DNA of 10,069 bases from CAZFQG01 sp964520785. GTDB taxonomy: Bacteria; Planctomycetota; Planctomycetia; Pirellulales; Thermoguttaceae. Of the stretch, positions 1 through 7,168 are shown one piece after another (the first letter of the stretch is position 1; the number at the start of each line of letters is the position of its first letter). The position numbers were made by a program, and so were the translations under genes. The stretch lies in the NCBI GenBank assembly GCA_964520785.1, contig CAZFQG010000214.1, forward strand, positions 1 to 10,069, given 5' to 3'. The notes under the pieces are model-generated. The model searched no databases. It had not been told where the DNA came from and saw nothing but the letters and a program-made list of their open reading frames with translations.

Positions 1-151
1 AGTATTCCTCGTCCGAGTGCAGCGAGCCCTCACCCGCGGAGGACTCAACGGCGACGTCAAACCCCATCTTGAGGAATCCCGACACGGTTTCCGGCAGCGC
101 CGCGACCCGCAACTCGCCGTCGAGTATTTCCTTTGGAACGCCAAGAATCAT
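1..151 (-). CDS. pntA: NAD(P) transhydrogenase subunit alpha, N-terminal part
   Basis: Partial gene; only the first 50 codons are in the window and the rest lies beyond position 1. The product starts MILGVPKEILDGELRVAALP and continues with PETV, a GFDVAVES segment, AGEG and SDEEY. This is the characteristic start of the alanine dehydrogenase/PNT N-terminal domain, and RVAA-x-PETV fits the transhydrogenase alpha subunit better than alanine dehydrogenase. In that family the alpha subunit carries the NAD(H)-binding domain of the proton-translocating transhydrogenase, which couples hydride transfer between NADH and NADP+ to the proton gradient at the inner membrane. The start at 151 is supported by a GGAG Shine-Dalgarno element (complement of 160-163) with 8-nt spacing. 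An ATG slightly upstream runs straight into a stop. The beta subunit cannot be seen. The family is fairly certain; the exact subunit assignment rests on 50 residues. Confidence 0.85.
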   Translation of the reverse strand, partial: MILGVPKEILDGELRVAALPETVSGFLKMGFDVAVESSAGEGSLHSDEEY

Positions 152-260
152 AAAAGCCACTCCATGTGCATGTCGCACCAGTGAACTGAAACGGAACAAG
201 ACCTACCACAAACACGGCCCCGCCCATCCATGGACCACCCTATGGACGGAAACAGGAAAC

Positions 261-295
261 CGATCAGCGATCAGCGATCAGCGATCAGCGATCAG
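261..295. repeat. Five perfect tandem copies of a 7-bp unit (CGATCAG)
   Basis: The heptamer CGATCAG is repeated five times without error at 261-267, 268-274, 275-281, 282-288 and 289-295. It lies about 110 bp upstream of the pntA start, in the gap between pntA and the cyclophilin terminator. Each unit holds one GATC. Heptameric tandem repeats of this kind occur in intergenic DNA of several bacterial groups, for example the cyanobacterial STRR families, and copy number often varies between strains. No function is evident here. The rest of 152-378 shows no convincing promoter or gene. Confidence 0.95.
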
Positions 296-378
296 CATCT
301 CTCTCTACCGGGCGTTTCATATCCGCCATTCTGCACATCCCTTTGCCGTTTGACAAGCGGTCGTCCGCGTCGTCAGAG

Positions 379-400
379 AAAAAGGGCGATTCGCGCCCCT
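379..400 (-). terminator. Rho-independent terminator of the cyclophilin gene
   Basis: Read on the minus strand, the stem GGGCG (398-394), loop CGAAT and stem CGCCC (388-384) are followed at once by TTTTT (383-379). One G-T pair and one A-T pair at the base can extend the stem to 7 bp. It lies about 40 nt beyond the stop codon of the cyclophilin gene, the expected place for its terminator, and separates that transcript from pntA. The stem is short but GC-rich and the T-run is in the right position. Confidence 0.75.
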
Positions 401-421
401 GAATTGCGGAACGCATAACCC

Positions 422-437
422 CGTGGTGGGGACCACG
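422..437 (-). other. 6-bp perfect hairpin just after the cyclophilin stop codon
   Basis: CGTGGT (422-427) and ACCACG (432-437) are exact inverted copies around a 4-base loop, starting 2 nt after the stop codon (440-442). No T-run follows, so it is not by itself a Rho-independent terminator. It could stabilise the 3' end of the message or precede the true terminator at 379-400. The role is inferred. Confidence 0.4.
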
Positions 438-439
438 CT

Positions 440-1603
440 CTAACGCTGGCCGGTTTTCGTCGGGATGTAGTCGTGCGGGCGTTTGCGGAGGACTCTGGCT
501 TCGATAATCTTATCCGGTTCAGGGGCGTCCTCCTTATCGGGATCCCGCCGTTTGATCTTCTGCAACACGTCCATTCCCTCGACGACGCGGCCGAACGCCG
601 TGTGTTGCCCGTCGAGATGGGCCGTTGGCAGAAACGTCAGAAAGAACTGAGACCCGCCGGTATCCCGGCCGGCGTGTGCCATGCTGAGCGTTCCGCGGAA
701 GTGTTTCCGGTAGTTGTCGGTGTGACATTCGCAGGGGATGCTGTATCCGGGACCGGCGGTTCCGTCCCCCTTGGGGCAACCGCCCTGCGCCATGAAGTTC
801 TCCAACACGCGGTGGAACGTCAGTCCATTGTAGGATTTCTTCTCGACGAGATTGATGAAGTTCGCCACGGTGTTCGGGGCCTGGTTTTCGAAAAGCTCGA
901 TAACGATGTCGCCGCGGTTGGTTTTGAGCAAGACCCTCGGAAGGGCCTTGTTGGGATCGTCCGCGTCATTGGCCTCTTGTTCACGGATCGCCTTCTCTTC
1001 CGCCCACAGGCGTCTCTGCCGCGGCAGATTATTGGAGAACTGCAGGCCCGGCCCCTCCAATACGCCTTGGGCATCGGCGATCTTAAAATACTTATCGGCC
1101 GCGTCGAGGTTATTGATGACATAGGCGGCCACGCCGGTCCAATTGTAGATTCGCTGGTCGGGGTGCTTTCCCGCAATGAGGATTTCGCCGCACCGGAAGG
1201 CATCTTCATAGGCATCCTTCTCGAGGTACTGCTGGAGGGTGTCACGGAGGAAGACGGCCAACTCCTTGTTGACGTTCGGCGCTTCCTGGTAAGCCTTTTC
1301 GGCGGAAAGCAGTAACCGCGAACGGAGTTCCGTCGCCTTTTCCAGGAGGGGTGGGTATTCCTCTTCAATCCTCGCTCGGTCTTCCGGCTTGGCGACCTGA
1401 TACTCATTGTAGAGTTTCTGAATCTGCGCTAAAAGATCCTTCCACTCGTAAAAAAGTCGATCAAACTCCACTTTCGCTTGGCCTTCGGCTGCCGGCGGAT
1501 CCGTGGAATCGGCCTCGCCGGGCAAATCCTGCTGACCAAGTACCGGGTAATTCAAAAGAACCAGGACAATGCAGGAAAATAAAAAAAGATTCAAAAGCTT
1601 CAT
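440..1603 (-). CDS. Secreted cyclophilin-type peptidyl-prolyl cis-trans isomerase
   Basis: A 387-residue protein. Residues 1-23 form a signal peptide (MKLLNLFLFS and a hydrophobic stretch, likely cut after VLG). Residues 24-221 are a charged, mostly helical region I do not recognise; parts such as AEKAYQEAP and LDAADKYFKIAD look TPR-like. Residues 222-373 are a complete cyclophilin domain: FHRV with catalytic Arg265, MAQGG with Gln273, GSQFF (319-321) and HLDGQHTAFGRV (329-340). The Trp of cyclophilin A that contacts cyclosporin is His329 here. The enzyme would speed proline isomerisation of exported proteins. The start at 1603 is chosen over the in-frame codon at 1741 because it has the signal peptide at its N-terminus, a GAGAG ribosome site, and a promoter at 1652-1680 that lies inside any longer version. 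The gene appears monocistronic, with a terminator at 379-400. Confidence 0.9.
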   Translation of the reverse strand: MKLLNLFLFSCIVLVLLNYPVLGQQDLPGEADSTDPPAAEGQAKVEFDRLFYEWKDLLAQIQKLYNEYQVAKPEDRARIEEEYPPLLEKATELRSRLLLSAEKAYQEAPNVNKELAVFLRDTLQQYLEKDAYEDAFRCGEILIAGKHPDQRIYNWTGVAAYVINNLDAADKYFKIADAQGVLEGPGLQFSNNLPRQRRLWAEEKAIREQEANDADDPNKALPRVLLKTNRGDIVIELFENQAPNTVANFINLVEKKSYNGLTFHRVLENFMAQGGCPKGDGTAGPGYSIPCECHTDNYRKHFRGTLSMAHAGRDTGGSQFFLTFLPTAHLDGQHTAFGRVVEGMDVLQKIKRRDPDKEDAPEPDKIIEARVLRKRPHDYIPTKTGQR

Positions 1604-1650
1604 TTCTCTCTCGTCTTTCGAAAGGTGGTAGGAATCAAACGATTGCTCCC

Positions 1651-1656
1651 TATAAT
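1651..1656 (+). promoter_or_regulatory. Perfect plus-strand -10 box (TATAAT), candidate promoter for rsmD
   Basis: TATAAT at 1651-1656 on the plus strand shares five bases with the minus-strand -10 TATTAT, making a symmetric TATAATA. No good -35 is present 16-18 nt upstream (1628-1633 reads GTAGGA), so a plus-strand promoter would depend on the -10 alone. The predicted start near 1662-1663 lies about 18 bp from the predicted minus-strand start. No other promoter for rsmD was seen. Confidence 0.35.
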
Positions 1657-1680
1657 ACGGGTCCCAGGCGAAAATGCCAA
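1652..1680 (-). promoter_or_regulatory. Sigma70-type promoter of the cyclophilin gene
   Basis: On the minus strand TTGGCA (1680-1675) and TATTAT (1657-1652) are separated by exactly 17 nt, with five of six matches to consensus in each box. Transcription would start near 1645, leaving a leader of about 42 nt before the ATG at 1603. This supports the shorter start chosen for the cyclophilin gene. Confidence 0.65.
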
Positions 1681-1745
1681 CTGATGTTTCCACCCCGTTT
1701 CGCGAACGGTCGCGGCCGCTTCGCCTTACTCCCCATCGCATTCAC

Positions 1746-2441
1746 ATGACATCCCGGAAGAAGCCGCGGACGAAGCTCCCAAAACGAAGGGAAATCCCTG
1801 GGAAACGGGTGAAGCCGCTCGGCGTGCGGATCGTAGGGGGCCGTTTCAGGGGAAGGCGGCTGGAATACGGTGGCGATCAGACGGTGCGGCCGATGAAGGA
1901 CCGCGTCCGCGAGGCCTTATTCAACCTGATCGGGCCCTCCATCGACGGGATGTTGGCGGTCGACCTTTTCGGTGGGACCGGGGCGCTCGGGCTGGAGGCA
2001 CTCAGTCGGGGGGCTTCCCGGGCCGTGTTCTGCGAGCGTCATTTCCCCACCGCCGCGATCCTCCGTCGCAACGTCGAAACGCTCGGCGCGCAAGAGGCCA
2101 CGACTATTCTTACGACGGATACGTTTCTCTGGTTCAAACGCGGACCCGATCTTCCCCAAGCCGTTCCCTGGGCTGTGTTCTGTTCGCCACCCTACGAGTT
2201 TTACACAACCCGAACGGACGAAATGCTGGCTCTGATCGGTGGATTGATCGAATCAGCTCCGAAGGACAGCATCTTCGCGATCGAGGGAGACATTCGCGCC
2301 GATTTCTCTCGATTGCCGCTCGCCGAAGAATGGGACGTTCGCGAGTACCCCCCGGCAGTGGTGGGAGTGTTCAGGAAACTGGAGTATCCTCCTTCTTCCC
2401 ATACAACAGCCAGTACACCACCGGAATCACCAGGAGGGTGA
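1746..2441 (+). CDS. rsmD: 16S rRNA (guanine(966)-N(2))-methyltransferase RsmD
   Basis: 231 residues from this start. After a very basic N-terminus come the RsmD signatures: VRIVGGRFRGRRL (27-39), VRPMKDRVREALFN (47-60), the SAM-binding loop DLFGGTGALGLEAL (73-86), an acidic Glu97 at the end of the next strand, and the catalytic motif as SPPY (147-150) instead of the usual DPPY. Family members methylate N2 of a guanine in helix 31 of 16S rRNA during small-subunit assembly. The protein is somewhat longer than E. coli RsmD (198 aa), with extra basic residues in front and a Ser/Thr/Pro-rich tail of about 19 residues. The tail lies in the 71-bp overlap with the convergent permease gene. The start is uncertain: an in-frame ATG at 1674 (with a weak AGG 5 nt upstream) would add 24 residues, and the ATG used here has no clear ribosome site. 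The domain itself begins near residue 27. Confidence 0.85.
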   Translation: MTSRKKPRTKLPKRREIPGKRVKPLGVRIVGGRFRGRRLEYGGDQTVRPMKDRVREALFNLIGPSIDGMLAVDLFGGTGALGLEALSRGASRAVFCERHFPTAAILRRNVETLGAQEATTILTTDTFLWFKRGPDLPQAVPWAVFCSPPYEFYTTRTDEMLALIGGLIESAPKDSIFAIEGDIRADFSRLPLAEEWDVREYPPAVVGVFRKLEYPPSSHTTASTPPESPGG

Positions 2442-5400
2442 ATATCGTGGAGGTGACGATGCCGAAGATGATCGCCCAGGCGAGGCCGGAGAAGATGGGG
2501 TCGAGGGTGATGACCCAGTTTCCCAGGAGGGTCGTCCCGGCGGTCGCCAGGATCGGCCTCGTCCGCACGGCAACGCTGCGGATGATCGCCTCGCGAAGAT
2601 CGGAGCCTTCCCTGATCGCCATCTGAATGAAGTCGATCAAAACGACCGAGTTCCGGACCACGATTCCGCCGAGGGTGATCATCCCGATCATCGCCGTCGC
2701 CGTCAGGAACACGGGATTCGCGTAACCTCCGATCGGGTAGTCTACCAGGACGTTGAGCAACCAGAACCCCGGCATGATTCCGATGAGGGTCAGTGGAATC
2801 GCCAACATGATGACCAGTGGAAGCAGCCGTGAGCCGGTCTGGAACATGAGAATCACGAAAATACCGACGAGCGCGGCCCCGAAAGCCAGGCCGAGGTCGC
2901 GGAAAACGTCCAGGGTGATTTGCCACTCCCCTTCGCCGGTCCATTTCACGGTGTATCCCTCCGGCACGCTCCAGGGGATTCCTCCGCCCGGATTGAGCCA
3001 AGTCCGCGACTCGGCCGGCCTCAGCGCGGCTGCGCCTGGAGCGGTACCGTCCGCGAGGCGGTCGAACTCGATATCGAGAATCGTGTCCGCCGGCGGCCTT
3101 CCGGCAGTCTCGGCGTAGACGAAGACGAGCCGCTGGAGATTCTTATGGTAAATCGTCTGATCGGCCGGCTTCTCGACAAACGTTCCCAGTGAACCGATCT
3201 GGACCAACTGGCCCTGCTCGCCGACGACGTACATCTCGCGGAGATCGTCTATCGCGGAACGGATATCGCGGGGTACCTGGAGCGTGATCGGCAGGGGATT
3301 CACCTCTCCCGGCGGGTAGGTATGGGTGACGTCGAGGCCTCCGAGGACGAGACCGAGCGTTCTTGCGAGATTCTCGGTGGAAACGCCGGAAAGGGCCGCC
3401 TTCGGCTTGTCGGTTTCAAACACCCATTTGACGTGGGGGGTCGCCGCCGAAGTGTCGACGTCGACCAGCCCCGGCTCTTGTTCCATCCTGGCTTCGACGA
3501 TTTTGGACGCCGCGATGAGGTCCTCGTAGGACCCCCCGGGCGGCCCGTAGACCTCGGCGGTAACGGTCGCCAAGACCGGAGGCCCGGGTGGGACCTCCAC
3601 GATCTTGATCTCCGCGCCGTGGCGGTCGGCGATTTTCGTCAAGTCGTCGCGGATTCGCAGCGTCAGCCCGTGCGATTGCTGCAAGCGGCGTTCCTTCGGA
3701 GCCAGATTCACGCGGATGTCGCCCAGATTGGCCGATTCCCGCAGGAAGTAATGCCGCACCATGCCGTTGAAATCCATCGGCGAAGCGAGACCGGCGAAGG
3801 TCGAGACGTCGCGGACCTCGGCCACGCCCATGAGATAGTCGCTCAATTCCCGCGCGAGGCGATCGGTCTGTTCGAGTGTCGCGTCCTCGGGGAGGTCGAT
3901 GACGACCTGAAACTCGTTCTTATTGTCGTAGGGGAGCATTTTCAGGGGGACGAGCCGGAATGCCGGCAGGAGAACCGCGCCGAACAGCAGGATTACCACT
4001 CCGGCGAGGGTCGCCCATGAAAGCCATTTCCGGTCGAGGATCGGTCCGAGCAGCTTCCCGCTGATCCGGTACAGCGGGCGCTTCGTCAGGTCGAACTCCT
4101 CTTGTCCGTTCTTCTTCCGATAGAGGGATCCCAGCGCGGTCATCGCCAGCCATGGGGTGATGGTCAGCGCCACCAGGGTGGAGATCGTAACGGTCAGCGG
4201 CACGTTCATCGCCATGGGAGCCATATAGGGGCCCATCATGCCGGTGATGAAGACGAGCGGCAGAAAGCTCGCGATGATCGCCAGCGTCGACAGGATCAAG
4301 GCCGGCTGGACTTCCGCGATCGCCTTGAGGACCGACTCGCGCGGCGGGAGAATCCGCATCGCGAAATACCTGGCGATGTTCTCCACGTCCGTAATCGGGT
4401 CGTCGACCAAGAGGCCCAGGGAAAGGATCAACGCGAAAAGAGTAACGCGGTTAATAGTGTATCCCACCATCAGATTGACGAACAGCGTGACGCTGTAGCA
4501 AACCGGGATGGCCAGCGCCACGACGAGCGCGGCCCGCCAGCCGATCATGAGTCCAATCAGACCGATCACCGTGAGCACGGCGATGACCAGACTTTCCACT
4601 AGCTCGTTCACCTTCTCATTGGCCGTTTCGCCGTAATCGCGGGTGATGCGGTAGAAGACGCCCTCCGGCAGGAGTTCGGCGGCCAACTGTTCCATCCGCG
4701 CATCGACGGCCTGGGCGACCCAAACCGCGTTGGAACCCTTCTGCTTCGCCACCGCTACATGGACCGCCGGATAGAGCCGCCCCGGCTCGGCATTTCCCTG
4801 CCGCTGCACATCGGCCGGCCCGAAGCCGATCCACGTGTAGTTCTCCACTTCTTCGGGACCATCGATCACCGTCGCCACGTTCTTCAAGTAAACGGGCCTG
4901 CCGTCGTAGACGCGAACGACCAGTCCTTCCAGCTCCCTTGCGTCGCGGATGAAGGTCCCGGTCTCGACGGTGAAGTTCGTGTTTTGCTGCTCGAAGGAAC
5001 CGGAACTCGCGTTGACGTTGCTTGCCTGAATCGCCTGGGCCACCTGGAGGGCGGAGGTCCGCCGCGAGGCCAGTCGTACGGGGTCCAATTCGACGCGGAG
5101 CGTTCTGGGACGGCCGCCGACGACCGTCACCCGGTTCGTGTTGGGAATCGCCTGCAACTCGTTCTGAAATTGCTCGGCCAGCCGCCGCAGCTCGTAATCG
5201 CCATAAAGGTCCGGCCGGTCCGACCAGAGCGTCACGTTGACGATCGGGACGTCGTCCACCTCCACCGGCTTGACGACCCACCCGGCCACCGCCTTCGGGA
5301 TCAGGTCGACGTTCGAGTGCAGCTTGTTGTAGAGCTTGAGGATCGAGTCTTCGCGGTCCTCGCCCACTAGAAACGGACCGTGACGACGCACCGGCCGGGG

Positions 5401-5684
5401 CTCGACATCGAATAGACGTATTCGACGCCGTCGATTTGAAAAAGAAGTTTCTCCAGCCGGGTCGTCACCGTCCGTTCCACCTCCTCCGCCGAGAGACCGG
5501 GGGCCGAAATCAAAACGTCCGCCATCGGAACGATTATCTGTGGCTCTTCCTCGCGGGGCGTCAAATAAAGGGCCGCCGCGCCGAGCGCCCACGAAACGAA
5601 CGTCAGGAGAATCGCCACGTCCCCTCTGAGGAACACATCGACGATCTTGGTAAGCGGAGAAAGCGGTTGTTGCGCGTCGTTCAT
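2371..5684 (-). CDS. RND efflux transporter permease, split by a -1 frameshift
   Basis: Inner-membrane pump of the AcrB-like resistance-nodulation-division superfamily; driven by protons, it would work with the adaptor encoded just upstream and an outer-membrane channel not seen here. With one base restored near 5367 it is 1104 residues, normal for the family. Seen in the repaired protein: a first membrane helix at about 22-41, a porter region to about 355, a membrane block 358-515 with the proton-relay helix GLLVDDPITDVEN (Asp428, Asp429), a second membrane helix near 553-575, a second porter region, and C-terminal helices 927-1096 with GGIVVRNSVVLIDF, where Arg1011 takes the place of the AcrB lysine. 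The start at 5684 (MNDAQQ) has AAGGA at 8-nt spacing. The first 105 codons end at TAG 5367-5369, and the other 998 follow in the -1 frame with no further break. The substrate cannot be told from sequence. As written, the reading frame cannot give a whole pump. Confidence 0.85.
5367..5684 (-). CDS. N-terminal 105 codons of the RND permease, ending at a premature TAG
   Basis: This is the true start of the permease gene in its own frame: a good ribosome site, MNDAQQPLSPLTKIVDVFLR, a membrane helix (VAILLTFVSWALGAAALYL), a PREEEPQI turn, then the porter-domain start with SAEEVERTV, DGVEYVYSMSS and VVTVRF. It stops at TAG (5369-5367). The family continues VRF-YVGEDRED, and VGEDREDSILKLYNKL does follow directly in the next frame, so the TAG is the remains of TA(C/T)-GTG with one base missing. 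Made alone, this fragment would be a single-helix stub without pump function. Confidence 0.85.
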   Translation of the reverse strand: MNDAQQPLSPLTKIVDVFLRGDVAILLTFVSWALGAAALYLTPREEEPQIIVPMADVLISAPGLSAEEVERTVTTRLEKLLFQIDGVEYVYSMSSPGRCVVTVRF

Positions 5685-5804
5685 GTATCCATTCCTTCTC
5701 GTGCTCTGTCAAACGCAGGAATTGGGATTGGCGTTTCGGTTTCATCCGGGCAATCACGGTACTTCGGCGTGCTGCTAACCCAAAACCTGAGTGTTGGCCG
5801 AGCA

Positions 5805-6917
5805 CTAGTTCGCCGGGTTGCCGGTCTTCGTGTTCGGTACCCGGACCTTTTCACCCGCGTCGAGGCCGCTTAAGACCTCGATCCGGCCGGGAAAGCCGGC
5901 CCGGCCCGTCTTGATCATGCGGCGATTAAGGGTTCCGTCCTCGGCGACGACGTCGACGAACTCGAGTTGCCCCACCCGGACGAGCGCGGCCGTCGGAATG
6001 CACAGGTGGCGCCGTTGGCCGGCGGGCACCAGGAGCCGCCCGAACATTCCCTCGACGAGGCCTTCGATGTGCGGAACGGCCGCCTTGACGAGGAGAGAAC
6101 GGCTGGCCGCTTCCGCCTGGGGAACGATCTCGTCGATATCCGCCTCTACTTCGCGGTTCAACGCATCGACGCGGACGGTAAGCGTATCACCCGGTTTCAA
6201 TTGCACGGCCAGCGACTCCTGGACGGGGACTTCCAACCGCAGCGACGTCGGATCGTACAGAACCAGCAACGGCACGCCGGGCCGGGCCGTATCCCCCGGT
6301 TCGGCAAGGCGGTCGACGATCCGACCGGCCCGAGGTGCGGTGATCGTGGCATAGGAAAGCAGCACTTCGGCCTCTTGTAAAGCGTCCTTCGCCTGATCGA
6401 ACCTGGCCTGAGCGACATTGCGCTCCGTTTCCGCCTTTTCAAAGGCGGATCGGCTGACCGCGCGCGACTCGACCAGGTTTTTGTTCCGCTCAAACTCATT
6501 CTGGGCATTGGCCAAAGCGGCCTCGGCGGCGGTGACGGCTCCTTGAGCCTGACGGAGTCTCGCTTCGATTTCTCGCGGATCCAGGCTGATCAGAACCTCG
6601 CCCGCGGCGACCGCCTGCCCGGCTCGGACAGTGATTTCCTGAATCGGGGCGAGGATTCGAGAAGAAATCTCGGTCCGTTGGGCCGCCTTGACGGTTCCGA
6701 CCGCCTCCTCGAAATAGGGCTTGACAATTTCCCCCACCGTTTCGACATCATCCCCCTTCGGAAGGGTTTTCCTGGTCACCGGTTCGTGCCCAGGAGCAAT
6801 CTTCGTGGAGAACACGCCCGCGAGCGTCGCGATTATTCCGGCCAGTACCAGCAGGCCAACAAGCACAGCAACGATTCCAAGTGCAAGCCGGATTGAGTAT
6901 CTCAGGGAGTCCCTCAT
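5805..6917 (-). CDS. RND efflux periplasmic adaptor (membrane fusion protein, HlyD/AcrA type)
   Basis: A complete 370-residue adaptor. Residues 10-36 form one membrane anchor (LALGIVAVLVGLLVLAGIIA), with no lipobox. Then come the first half of the barrel-sandwich (lipoyl-like) domain at about 82-113 (ISSRILAPIQEITVRAGQAV), a coiled-coil hairpin at about 114-188 rich in Ala, Gln and Glu, the second half of the sandwich at about 189-222 (YATITAPRAGRIV), a beta-barrel at about 225-300, and a membrane-proximal domain to the end (IPTAALVRVG, VEGMFG). Adaptors of this family link the inner-membrane permease to an outer-membrane channel. The permease gene follows 120 bp downstream on the same strand, so the two very probably form one operon. 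The start at 6917 lies directly before the anchor; the ribosome site is weak (GAAAG). A possible -10 (TACAAT, complement of 6939-6944) lies just upstream. Confidence 0.92.
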   Translation of the reverse strand: MRDSLRYSIRLALGIVAVLVGLLVLAGIIATLAGVFSTKIAPGHEPVTRKTLPKGDDVETVGEIVKPYFEEAVGTVKAAQRTEISSRILAPIQEITVRAGQAVAAGEVLISLDPREIEARLRQAQGAVTAAEAALANAQNEFERNKNLVESRAVSRSAFEKAETERNVAQARFDQAKDALQEAEVLLSYATITAPRAGRIVDRLAEPGDTARPGVPLLVLYDPTSLRLEVPVQESLAVQLKPGDTLTVRVDALNREVEADIDEIVPQAEAASRSLLVKAAVPHIEGLVEGMFGRLLVPAGQRRHLCIPTAALVRVGQLEFVDVVAEDGTLNRRMIKTGRAGFPGRIEVLSGLDAGEKVRVPNTKTGNPAN

Positions 6918-6938
6918 TTCGCAATTTCTTTCATTTTT

Positions 6939-6944
6939 ATTGTA
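6939..6944 (-). promoter_or_regulatory. Possible -10 box for the efflux operon
   Basis: TACAAT on the minus strand, in an AT-rich patch 21-26 nt ahead of the adaptor start codon, differs from the consensus by one base. No fitting -35 was found at 16-18 nt spacing, so this is a weak call. A start about 7 nt downstream would give a leader of roughly 15 nt. Confidence 0.3.
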
Positions 6945-7139
6945 ACTTCATGATTGACAGGGCACAGCCATGGGTTCGGAACGTATCGTATCAAACAACG
7001 CACAAGGGCGACAATAGAGCAAAAGGCCGGCTCCGCTCCCGATTCAGGTTCGCCCGGGGTTCTTGGCGGCCGAAATCGTACCTGGTACTATTGAACTGTT
7101 CTCCGTCGAGGGCGTGCGGTTCGCGGTTCGAAGCGGCCC

Positions 7140-7160
7140 GCGGCGGAGAACCCCCGCCGC
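7140..7160 (+). other. 7-bp GC-only hairpin in the leader of the HEAT-repeat gene
   Basis: GCGGCGG (7140-7146) and CCGCCGC (7154-7160) are perfect inverted copies around a 7-nt loop. No T-run follows on either strand, so it does not look like a Rho-independent terminator. It lies 8 nt before a second inverted repeat. It could be a transcript structure or a protein site; neither is shown by the sequence. Confidence 0.5.
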
Positions 7161-7168
7161 TAAATCAT

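Noticed and set aside
261..295. CRISPR array or iteron-type origin
   Set aside because: The 7-bp units are directly adjacent without spacers, and no cas, rep or partition gene is nearby.
350..355. Exact TTGACA on the plus strand
   Set aside because: No -10 box lies at 16-18 nt, and no plus-strand gene follows before the convergent cyclophilin gene ends.
69..418. Short plus-strand frames across the heptamer repeat region
   Set aside because: Their repeated peptides (SDQRSAI type) come only from the 7-bp repeat, they overlap the start of pntA on the other strand, and no ribosome site is visible.
473..1315. Open reading frame of 280 codons on the plus strand across the cyclophilin gene
   Set aside because: It is antisense to the conserved cyclophilin domain; its composition is that of a shadow frame and it has no ribosome site or recognisable motif.
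1604..1741. 46-residue N-terminal extension of the cyclophilin
   Set aside because: It would place the start upstream of the promoter at 1652-1680 and bury the signal peptide behind a charged stretch; the ATG at 1603 has a ribosome site.
3322..4020. 232-codon plus-strand frame inside the permease region
   Set aside because: Antisense to the conserved second porter region of the RND pump; no independent coding signal.
5360..5375. Programmed ribosomal frameshift in the permease
   Set aside because: There is no X XXY YYZ slippery heptamer at the junction (the bases are CGTTTCTAG) and no obvious downstream hairpin; a one-base deletion in a conserved Tyr codon is simpler.
7140..7160. Rho-independent terminator in the divergent intergenic region
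   Set aside because: The GC stem is not followed by a T-run on either strand, and no gene ends toward it.
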